Assembly (NCBI RefSeq): GCF_015840715.1
Contig: NZ_CP060397.1
Span: forward strand, 930,001 to 994,000
From: Synechococcus sp. CBW1004
Lineage (GTDB): Bacteria > Cyanobacteriota > Cyanobacteriia > PCC-6307 > Cyanobiaceae
Length of the DNA: 64,000 nucleotides
Reading direction: 5' to 3'
The position numbers and the translations under genes are program-made. The notes under the pieces were generated by a model. That model saw only the letters and a list, made by a program, of their open reading frames with translations, was not told the origin of the DNA and did no database searches. This document shows, piece by piece, positions 7,756 through 14,674 of the stretch (its first letter is position 1; every line of letters begins with the position of its first letter).

Positions 7756-9406
7756 GGCCACGTCCCTTTGCGTGGTGTAAAACCCGAGGCCCGAATGCCC
7801 TGATCAGAGGGTGAACAGGGTGGAATGACGGGCTGTCATTCCGGAGATGCAGATGCACCTCTTGTAGCCACGATGATTCGGGACGATTGACCTGTCAAGT
7901 CTTTCGTCCAATCCCGGATATGTTGTGAGCTGAGGTGGTCTGTGCAGCCAGGGGTCGCAGCGGCCGGCCCCCGGGCGGCGATCAAGGCCGCTGCGCCCTG
8001 TGGGGGCGCTGCAGCCTCGATCACCTGGGGCCTGCGTCCTGCAGAGCAGGGGTGTCGCCCAGTTCCGGGATGGTCGCCATGCTCTCGGCGGAGAACATGC
8101 GGCGGCCCTCCAGCTGCCAGTGCTCGTGCTGCTCCAACAACACCGCACCCACCAGGCGGGTGATCGCAGGGTCGTTGGGGAAGATGCCGACCACCCTGGT
8201 GCGGCGCTTGATTTCTTCATTGACCCGCTCCAGCAGGTTGGTGCTCCAGATCTTGCGCCAGTGGTCCCTGGGGAAGGGCCGGAAAGCCAGCACGTCCTCC
8301 TTGGCGCCGTGCATGAGCGCAGCGGCCTTGGGGAAGCGCTCCGCCAGCGAGGCGGCCAGATCGTCCCAGCGTGACGCGATCTCCTCAGCGCTCTCCTGGG
8401 CGAACACGCTGCGCAGGGCGGCGGTGACCATGCCCTGGTGAGCCTTGGGGACGCACTGCAGCAGGTTGCGGGCGAAATGGACGCGGCAGCGCTGCCAGAT
8501 GCTTCCCTGCAGCTGGCGGCGGATCGCCTTGGTGAGGCCGGTGTGGGCGTCAGAGATCACCAGCCTGACGCCACCCAGGCCCCGTTCCTTGAGATGGGCG
8601 ATGAATTCCGCCCAGAAGGTCTCGGTCTCGCTGTCGCCGACCTTGAGGCCCAGCAACTCCCGGCGACCATCCTCGTTCACCCCCATGGCGACGACGACAG
8701 CGCGGGAGCAGACCTGCTGAGCCTTGCCCAGCCGCCCCTTGAGGTAGGTGGCATCGAGATAGATGTAGGCGTAGCCGCTGCTCTCCAGGGGCCGGCTCAG
8801 AAACGCCTGCACCTGCTGGTCGATCTCCTGACAGATGCGACTCACCTGCGACTTGGAGATGCCGCTCTGGGAGCCGAGCGCCGCCACCAGGGCATCGACC
8901 TTGCGGGTCGAGACCCCACCGATGTAAGCCTCCATGATCACCGCGTACAGGGCCTGATCAACCCGGCGGCGGGGTTCGAGGATCGAGGGGAGGAAGCTGC
9001 CCGCGCGCAGTTTCGGGATCTGCAGTGCCAGATCCCCCACCTGGGTGGTCAGGGTGCGAGGCCGGTAGCCGTTGCGGTGGCCGAGCCGCTCCTCGGTGCG
9101 CTCGTGCCAGTCCGCACCGAGGAAGGCAGCGAGCTCCAGCTCGATCAGCTGCTGCAGGCCGTGGCGGGCCAATTCAGGGATCAGCTCCCCGGCACTGCTG
9201 CCATCGAGTAGCGAGGCCAGCTCAGGTACGGCAGCATGGGTCTTGGGCATGGTCTGTCTGGTTGAGGTGGTTCTCAAACCAGGGAAACGGGCCTGCCCAC
9301 CCCTTGCAACGTCAGCCGTGGAGCCGATCGCCTGAGGTGCGGACGCTCAGCCCGGCTACGCAGGGCTGAGGCCCTGGGGATTTACACCACTGGCTGGGAC
9401 GCCAGC
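7756..9406 (-). mobile_element. IS256-family insertion sequence, complete, 1651 bp
   Basis: Imperfect terminal inverted repeats share the cores CGTCCC and GTGGTGTAAA, at the left end from 7756 and the right end to 9406. Both are flanked by the exact 8-bp duplication CCCATCGA (7748-7755 and 9407-9414), the usual duplication size for IS256. One transposase gene fills the element. It lies inside the DUF6880-like gene. Intact ends and duplication suggest a fairly recent insertion. Confidence 0.9.
8021..9250 (-). CDS. IS256/Mutator-type transposase
   Basis: About 409 residues from ATG 9250 (MPKTHAAVPEL); an in-frame ATG at 9277 would add nine. The DDE residues are visible: YLDATYLKGR (Asp), VISDAHTGL (Asp) and LLERVNEEIKRR (Glu). 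The CRVHFARNLL motif of Mutator-like enzymes lies between the second Asp and the Glu. Length and motifs are intact, so it should be active. Confidence 0.92.
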   Translation of the reverse strand: MPKTHAAVPELASLLDGSSAGELIPELARHGLQQLIELELAAFLGADWHERTEERLGHRNGYRPRTLTTQVGDLALQIPKLRAGSFLPSILEPRRRVDQALYAVIMEAYIGGVSTRKVDALVAALGSQSGISKSQVSRICQEIDQQVQAFLSRPLESSGYAYIYLDATYLKGRLGKAQQVCSRAVVVAMGVNEDGRRELLGLKVGDSETETFWAEFIAHLKERGLGGVRLVISDAHTGLTKAIRRQLQGSIWQRCRVHFARNLLQCVPKAHQGMVTAALRSVFAQESAEEIASRWDDLAASLAERFPKAAALMHGAKEDVLAFRPFPRDHWRKIWSTNLLERVNEEIKRRTRVVGIFPNDPAITRLVGAVLLEQHEHWQLEGRRMFSAESMATIPELGDTPALQDAGPR

Positions 9407-10553
9407 CCCATCGACAGGGCGAACACCACCATGGAGCGCAGCAGCAGGCTGGCGGCCACAGGATGCTCAGCGCTGAGGCGCTCGGCTGCAGGCTCGTAGA
9501 TCTCATAGGCATCGCCATCCCAGTCGTGGCAGTGCTCGATCACGTAGCGAGCCGCGCGGGGCATGCTGGGCCAGAAGACAAGGAACTGCAGCGCCGCCAG
9601 CGGGAAGGGATGCTGCTCTGCCGCCGCCAGGGCCTGCTCCTCAGCCTCCACATCGGCGAAGTCATCCAGCCGCTGGAGGTACTCGCGCAGCACTGGAATC
9701 GAGAGGGTTTTGGAGAAGACCTGCCAGCGGTGCTGCTGCGCCTCCTCGCAGCGGCCCAGGGCGTCGAGCACAGCAATGCGGGTGGCGTGCCACGCCTCGG
9801 CCTCCATGATCTGGCTCGCCTTGGCGGCCCGCTCCAGCACGGCCAGGGCCTGCTCGGCCCGCCCGCCTCTGAGCAGATGGCCGGCCACCTCGGCGGCGGT
9901 ATCAGGCCAGGTGAGCTGGGAGGGCTCAAACAGCTCCAGGTAGCCGTCCAGATCGCCACGGCCCCGGACGAGCTGCTCCATCGTGTAGCGATCGACGCCA
10001 CCCCGCTCCAGCAGCGCCTCCTCCAGCTGAAGCAGTCCTGCCTCGCCAAGGACAGGTGCCAGGGCCGGGATCAGTCCTTCGAACTGGCCGTAGCCGTTCT
10101 CCTGCAGCAGCTCGGCCGCATGCTCCACCAGCTCCTGAGGCTTGGTGCCAGCCGCAGCAGCGAGGCATGCGAGCGCATCGACGCCGCGCTGGAACAGGCC
10201 GATCACGTCGATCTGGGGCATGGCGAGAAGGGCTCAGGCGTCAGTGAACAAAGCCTCAGCCCCCTGACCCGCTTTTGGCTCAGTTCTCCTGCGAAAGAGC
10301 AGAGGCCGGAGATCTCCCCGGGCGGTGTGCGCCCCGGGCTGAGCCAGAGCAGGTAGCGAGCTGGCGCTCGTAGGTGAAGTGATTTCGCTTTGTTCGGGCG
10401 ATTCCAGCGACATTGTGAAGATTGCTGCGGATTTGCCGCTCGTTCATCACCCTTCTCGCCTCAGTCGCCATAAGGGGCGATGCCGGAACTATTCATCCCA
10501 CGCATAGATCCATCCTCTTCACCATCGCTGCCATCTGCAGCTGCATTCCGAGG

Positions 10554-11264
10554 ATGGAAGCCGATGTGCTCCCCGGCATGGTCTTCCTGCCCCCAACCTC
10601 CGACTTCCCACCTTATCCCGAACCGCTTGAACGTGAAGAGCTCAACAGCACCTACCTGGAACTGCGCAATTGCTACTCCAGCCTGATGCGCAGCCGAGCT
10701 CAACACCGGCGTCTGGCCAATAAGGCCAAGGACGAAACAGCCCTGCTCAAGGAACGGATCACGGCCCTCGCCAGCCGCGATCTCCCCCAGCGCAAGGAAC
10801 TCTATGAGCTCCTGGAGATCGTGACGGCCATCGCCGGTGACATTGAAGATGCCGGCGATGATCTGGTGAATGGCTTCAGCCGCTACAAGAAAGGTCGCCA
10901 TAGCTTTCAAGGTGGCGGGTATATCGGTGATCTCGTTCGTGCGGTGATTCATTTCATCAATCGCTGGGGCCGTACCAAAGACCGCCTTGGCGATCTCAAG
11001 CAGAAGCAGCAGGAGTTGATCAACAAGTCCAAGGATCTGCTCCCGCCACCGCCACCCCCCGGCGGCAATGGCAACGGTCACGGACCCGCAGCTGGAACAC
11101 CCACACCGCCTCCAGTCAGTCCGCCGCAGCCCATCGACGTCAGCATGAACGGGAGTCAGCACCTGCAGCCGGCCGAGCCCACGGGCCCCCAGGCACAGCA
11201 GCCACCACAGCAGCCTCAGCCGCAGCCCGAGGATCAAGCCAAAGGAGCCGACGACCATGGGTGA
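10554..11264 (+). CDS. Coiled-coil protein with proline/glutamine-rich tail
   Basis: About 236 residues from ATG 10554; the frame is open from 10422 but that extension looks non-coding. Residues about 25-155 are charged and helical (a likely coiled coil: RAQHRRLANKAKDETALLKE). A run of six prolines then leads into a low-complexity Pro/Gln/Gly tail. No enzyme motif or signal peptide is seen. The next gene starts inside its last codons (ATG 11257), so the two are probably made together. I do not recognise the family; a scaffold or DNA-associated role is only a guess. Confidence 0.55.
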   Translation: MEADVLPGMVFLPPTSDFPPYPEPLEREELNSTYLELRNCYSSLMRSRAQHRRLANKAKDETALLKERITALASRDLPQRKELYELLEIVTAIAGDIEDAGDDLVNGFSRYKKGRHSFQGGGYIGDLVRAVIHFINRWGRTKDRLGDLKQKQQELINKSKDLLPPPPPPGGNGNGHGPAAGTPTPPPVSPPQPIDVSMNGSQHLQPAEPTGPQAQQPPQQPQPQPEDQAKGADDHG

Positions 11265-11751
11265 GATCGCCGATACCCTCCGCTCCACCCTGCAGCAGCT
11301 GGCCCAGGCCGATGCCCGGCTCTATCGCGGCCTGGCGGAAGAGCTGGGCGACAGAGCCACGGCAGTCGAGGAACCCCGCGCCCAGATCCAGCCCGAGGGC
11401 GGCACACCCGCCACGGAGGCTCAACTCCTGGCCCTGAAGAACGACGCCCTGCAGGAGCTCTGTGCCCAGAGGGGCATCAAGGTGCCCAAGCGCCCCAGGA
11501 AAGATCTGATGGTGGGCCTGCTGCTGGCCGATCCCAACGGCCCGCCGCCCCTGTCCCTGCTACCTCCTTCCAAGACCAAAGCCACTGCAGGTGGGAAGGG
11601 CACGGGGGGCAAGGCTGGCGCCACCGAGCTGCAGGCCCTGGAGCAGCGCCTGGTTCGGCTGGAGCAGCTGGTGCTGCTGATCGCTCAGCAGGTGGGTGTG
11701 CCCCATGAAGCGATCGAGCGGCTGCTGCCGCCGGCTGCTCCAGAGCCCTGA
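11257..11751 (+). CDS. SAP-like domain protein with C-terminal coiled coil
   Basis: 164 residues. The middle (about 50-85) contains LKNDALQELCAQRG followed by KRPRKDLMVGLLL, which fits the two-helix SAP fold found in DNA-binding proteins. The N-terminal helix and a C-terminal leucine-rich coiled coil (ALEQRLVRLEQLVLLIAQQ) suggest oligomerisation, possibly with the product of the gene it overlaps by eight bases. Function unknown. The SAP assignment is from pattern, not from a search. Confidence 0.6.
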   Translation: MGEIADTLRSTLQQLAQADARLYRGLAEELGDRATAVEEPRAQIQPEGGTPATEAQLLALKNDALQELCAQRGIKVPKRPRKDLMVGLLLADPNGPPPLSLLPPSKTKATAGGKGTGGKAGATELQALEQRLVRLEQLVLLIAQQVGVPHEAIERLLPPAAPEP

Positions 11752-11804
11752 GAGAGCAGACAACCCGCGACAGGCGCCCTAGATTCGCTATTCGCGAATG
11801 CCGA

Positions 11805-12365
11805 ATGGCCCCTGCGACCGTGGCCCGTTCACCCTCCAATCCCCAGCTTGTGCTGCGCCCGCAGGATCTGGTGGTGCTGCTGCGCCTGGCCTTGGACTCA
11901 GGCCCTGCCCCCACCTACGCGGTCCTCGGCGCTGAGCTGGGGATGACAGCCTCGGAGGCCCATGCGGCGGTGGAACGTGCCGTCGCCGCCAAGCTGGCGA
12001 TCAAGGATGGAGCCGGCAAGCCAACGGTGGTCAGGGCTGCCCTGAAAGCTTTCGTGCAGCACGGTGCTCGCTACTGCTTTCCGGCGACGCAGGGCGGGCT
12101 CAGCCGCGGCGTTCCCACCGGCTACGCCGCCTCCCCCCTCAACGAGCAGATCCGGCCGGGCAACGACCCGCCACCGGTGTGGCCGTGGACGAAAGGAACG
12201 GCCCGCGGCATCGCCTTCCATCCGCTCTATCCCAGTGTTCCCGAGGCGGCGGAGCGCAACCCGGCCCTGGGGGAACTGCTGGCCCTGTTCGATGCGGTGC
12301 GCGGCGGCATCGCCCGTGAACAGGCCCTGGCCCTGACGCTGCTGGAGGAGCGGCTACAGCCATGA
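11805..12365 (+). CDS. Winged-helix-like regulatory protein
   Basis: 186 residues. The N-terminal half reads as a winged helix (LRPQDLVVLLRLAL, then YAVLGAELGMTASEAHAAVERAV). The C-terminal half has a conserved-looking, Pro-rich block (PPPVWPWTKGTARGI then FHPLYPSVPEAAERNP). I have seen this two-part layout in proteins encoded next to toxin-like genes, but cannot name the family. Its stop overlaps the next start by four bases (ATGA), linking it to the MazF-type pair. Confidence 0.6.
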   Translation: MAPATVARSPSNPQLVLRPQDLVVLLRLALDSGPAPTYAVLGAELGMTASEAHAAVERAVAAKLAIKDGAGKPTVVRAALKAFVQHGARYCFPATQGGLSRGVPTGYAASPLNEQIRPGNDPPPVWPWTKGTARGIAFHPLYPSVPEAAERNPALGELLALFDAVRGGIAREQALALTLLEERLQP

Positions 12366-12664
12366 ACCCCAACACTGACACCGCGATTAAGGTTGAGGCA
12401 ACGTCTATGCGGTCGGCGAGAGCCGCTGCCGTCATGACCCCAGCCGATTCAGCCATTCAGGAGCCGGAAGCTCCCTTCTCCATTCGCCGCCGCCAACGCG
12501 GCGGCAGACGAATCGTGGCGGTGAGCAGCTCGGTGAGCGCGATGGATGCCCTGCGAGCCCGTATCCGTGCCCAGAGCAAAACGGTGGCCGATCACATCGC
12601 GGCTGATCCTGAGGCCCAAGCCTTCATTGACGACTGGGCCACACCTGAGCCCATCACCCGCTGA
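12362..12664 (+). CDS. Putative antitoxin of MazF-type toxin
   Basis: A 100-residue frame directly before the PemK/MazF-like toxin gene, eight bases apart. The C-terminal 40 residues (from MDALRARIRAQSK) are charged and helical, as in toxin-binding tails of antitoxins. The N-terminal half is low-complexity and an internal ATG at 12542 may be the real start. Antitoxin function is inferred only from position and size. Confidence 0.5.
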   Translation: MNPNTDTAIKVEATSMRSARAAAVMTPADSAIQEPEAPFSIRRRQRGGRRIVAVSSSVSAMDALRARIRAQSKTVADHIAADPEAQAFIDDWATPEPITR

Positions 12665-12672
12665 CGACCAGC

Positions 12673-13053
12673 GTGGAGCTCAAGGCTGGGCAGATCGTCA
12701 CCGTTGACTGGCGCAAGGATCCAGACCACCCCGCCCAGGATCCCCAGCCCCCTGAGCCGAACAAGCTCCGGCCGGCTGTCGTGGTGCAGGACATCGAGCT
12801 GTTTGACCCCGCTTACCCCACGGTGCTGGTGGTGCCGATGACAGGCGACCCAGCCCGGGCGATCCCCGATCTGACGGTGGTGCTGCAGCCCAGTCCCAGC
12901 AACGGCTGCAAGAAGGTGAGCGACCTGCTCCCGCAGAGCCTGACCTGCGTGGCCAAGACACGCATCACCGCAGCCACCAACTCACAGATCACCCCAGCCG
13001 AACTGCAGCAGCTGCGCCAGTTGGTGGGGCTGACCATCGGCGGCCTGAGCTGA
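12673..13053 (+). CDS. PemK/MazF-family endoribonuclease toxin
   Basis: 126 residues from GTG 12673. It shows the MazF fold pattern: GQIVTVDW at the first strand, NKLRPAVVVQD with the catalytic Arg, VLVVPMTGDP, then a KVSDLLPQSL segment and a final helix. MazF enzymes cut single-stranded mRNA at short motifs. The Pro-rich insert after DW (about 16-30) is somewhat long for the family. It ends the four-gene run 11257-13053. Confidence 0.75.
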   Translation: MELKAGQIVTVDWRKDPDHPAQDPQPPEPNKLRPAVVVQDIELFDPAYPTVLVVPMTGDPARAIPDLTVVLQPSPSNGCKKVSDLLPQSLTCVAKTRITAATNSQITPAELQQLRQLVGLTIGGLS

Positions 13054-13067
13054 CGCATTCTGAGCCG

Positions 13068-13265
13068 ATGACGAAGAACCGCGACACGCTGGAGAAACTG
13101 GGCCGCTTCCTGCTGCGCGGTCTTCGCATCGGCGCCAGCACGGTGTCGATCGTGGAGCTGCTCCGCAACGACTGGACCGGCGGCATCAGTGCCGGCGTGG
13201 CCTGGTTGGTATTCCTGCAGGTGGAGCGGCGGTTGCCGCCCCTCAGCTCAGATCCCCAGGACTGA
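13068..13265 (+). CDS. Small hypothetical protein
   Basis: 65 residues starting 14 bases after the mazF-like stop. The centre (VSIVELLRNDWTGGI then SAGVAWLVFLQV) is moderately hydrophobic and could be membrane-associated. Its end overlaps the convergent PPC-domain gene by 23 bases. No known family recognised. Confidence 0.4.
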   Translation: MTKNRDTLEKLGRFLLRGLRIGASTVSIVELLRNDWTGGISAGVAWLVFLQVERRLPPLSSDPQD

Positions 13266-13647
13266 TCCGCAGCTCGGCGTGGCCGGTGGCTGGATCCAGC
13301 TCTCGCCGGAAGCGCCACTCCGGCAGCAGGCCGACCACCAGCTCGGCGGTGGTGCGCACCAGCGAGCCGGCGCAGAGGTGCCCTCCGATCGCGGTACCGC
13401 TGCTGTCGGCGATGGCGATGTGCAGGTGGGCGCCATCGGGTGAGAGGGTGCCCGAGAGGCTGAGGATCTCCAGCTCGCCGTGGATCGCCCTGGCCTCGGT
13501 CGCACCGGCCAGGCGCAGTTGGGCCAGCGACAGGCTGCCGACGGCACTGATCACGCAACCGGCCTGCTCCTGCTGCGCTCCCATCCAGGCCTCCAGTACC
13601 AGGCGCAGGTCATCGCTCGGCTGCAGCCGCAACGGCACCACCTTCAT
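13243..13647 (-). CDS. PPC/DUF296-domain protein
   Basis: 134 residues from ATG 13647. The pattern SAVGSLSLAQLRLAG, then LEILSLSGTLSPDG, then HLHIAIADSSG and GGHLCAGSLV is the PCC/PPC (DUF296) domain seen in plant AT-hook proteins and in stand-alone bacterial proteins. The His-x-His and the glycine positions are kept. Role in bacteria is poorly known. Its ATG overlaps the GNAT gene stop by four bases (ATGA), so it is translationally coupled to the acetyltransferase. Confidence 0.8.
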   Translation of the reverse strand: MKVVPLRLQPSDDLRLVLEAWMGAQQEQAGCVISAVGSLSLAQLRLAGATEARAIHGELEILSLSGTLSPDGAHLHIAIADSSGTAIGGHLCAGSLVRTTAELVVGLLPEWRFRRELDPATGHAELRISPGDLS

Positions 13648-14204
13648 GGGGTTGGCTCCTCCACCAGCGCCTGCACCATCACCAGGGCATCGACATAGCC
13701 CCGTTGCCGGTGGCGAAACGCCCCAGGCAGGGTGCCGACCACCTGAAAGCCGTTGCGCTGCCAGCAGCGGATGCCGGCGGTGTTGGTGCTCACCACCAGG
13801 TTGAACTGCATCAGCCGGAAGCCGAGTCGCCGCGCCGCCTGCAGGGAGTGCTGGCAGAGCCTGCTGCCGATTCCCTGGCGCCGAGCGTGCTCGGCCACCA
13901 CATAGCCCGCATTGGCGACGTGGGCGCCGAGGGCCAGCGAGTTGGGCCTGAGGTAGTAGGTGCCCACCAGCGCACCCGCGGCATCCACGGCCACCATCAC
14001 CGCCTGGCTCTGCTCCACCCACGTCACCTGGGCCTCCGCCTCGCTGATGGCCGGGTCATGGGGGAAGGTTTCACCGGCGCGGAACACCGGCTCCAGCAGC
14101 CCCCACACAGCCGGCCAGTCGGCCGCCGCGTAGGGGCGGATCTGCAGGGGGGTGGTGTGCGTGGCCAGGGACAAGCAGCGGCCGGAGTCAATTGTCTCGT
14201 TCAA
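13644..14204 (-). CDS. GNAT-family N-acetyltransferase
   Basis: 186 residues. After an N-terminal lead, IRPYAAADWPAVW opens the GNAT fold; VVAEHARRQGIGSRL carries the acetyl-CoA pyrophosphate loop (R-R-Q-G-I-G), and AGIRCWQRNGF is motif B. The pattern resembles acetyltransferases acting on small amines or antibiotics. It is the first gene of a coupled pair with the PPC-domain gene. Substrate unknown. Confidence 0.82.
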   Translation of the reverse strand: MNETIDSGRCLSLATHTTPLQIRPYAAADWPAVWGLLEPVFRAGETFPHDPAISEAEAQVTWVEQSQAVMVAVDAAGALVGTYYLRPNSLALGAHVANAGYVVAEHARRQGIGSRLCQHSLQAARRLGFRLMQFNLVVSTNTAGIRCWQRNGFQVVGTLPGAFRHRQRGYVDALVMVQALVEEPTP

Positions 14205-14254
14205 CGGCCCTCAGGGGCCATACACCGCAAGCCCCCTGTGCTGGAAACCGTCGC

Positions 14255-14620
14255 TCAATCCTCTTCTGCAGCGCCAAGGGGGATGAGTTTGATCTGCTTG
14301 CGGCCCAGCTTGATCTCGAACTCATCGCCGGGTTCCAAGCCCAGCTGAGCGGTGTAGGCCTTGCCGACCAGAAGATTGCCGTTGAACTGAACCTTGGCCA
14401 CATAACTCAGGCTGCGGCCTGCCTTACCACGTCCGCCACCAGCTCCGGTGCCCAGGCTCATGCCCTTGGCCTCCAGCAGCGCCTCATAGAAGGCCGTGAA
14501 GTTCAGTCGCTCCGTGCCGTCCTTCTTGGTGCTCACATAGCCGCAGCCCCGTACCAGATCAGACTTGGAGGCATCGCCCAGCTCCTTGACTTTGGCGAGC
14601 AGATCAGCACCGGTCAGCAT
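14255..14620 (-). CDS. Cyanobacterial AbrB-like transcription factor (cyAbrB), copy 1
   Basis: 121 residues. An N-terminal part conserved in cyAbrB proteins (MLTGADLLAKVKELGDAS and GCGYVSTKKDGTERLNF) precedes an AbrB-type swapped-hairpin DNA-binding region at the C-terminus (VGKAYTAQLGLEPGDEFEIK). cyAbrB proteins regulate carbon and nitrogen metabolism genes in cyanobacteria. A close paralogue is at 40697-41062, differing at few positions. Confidence 0.88.
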   Translation of the reverse strand: MLTGADLLAKVKELGDASKSDLVRGCGYVSTKKDGTERLNFTAFYEALLEAKGMSLGTGAGGGRGKAGRSLSYVAKVQFNGNLLVGKAYTAQLGLEPGDEFEIKLGRKQIKLIPLGAAEED

Positions 14621-14674
14621 GATGCGGGAGTTGGGTGGATCGACAGCCTCTTTTTGCCAGGCCTGCAGGCGTTG

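Larger units (their letters stand above)
7582..10221 (-). pseudogene. DUF6880-like gene split by an IS256-type element
   Basis: The 5' part (10221 to 9407) encodes about 270 helical, repeat-rich residues. The last 57 codons (7755 to 7582, ending WQLLER) continue the same protein on the far side of the IS. Removing the IS and one 8-bp duplicate rejoins Ser-Met-Gly in frame, giving about 326 residues. The motif SKRYRYAAEHL and the FESHNSFV segment match my recollection of the DUF6880 C-terminus. With the IS present, translation ends shortly inside the element (LASQPVV), losing that domain. Confidence 0.78.

Noticed and set aside
8438-9211. Plus-strand frame opposite the IS256-type transposase
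   Set aside because: The translation has no motifs, and the minus strand encodes a complete DDE transposase.
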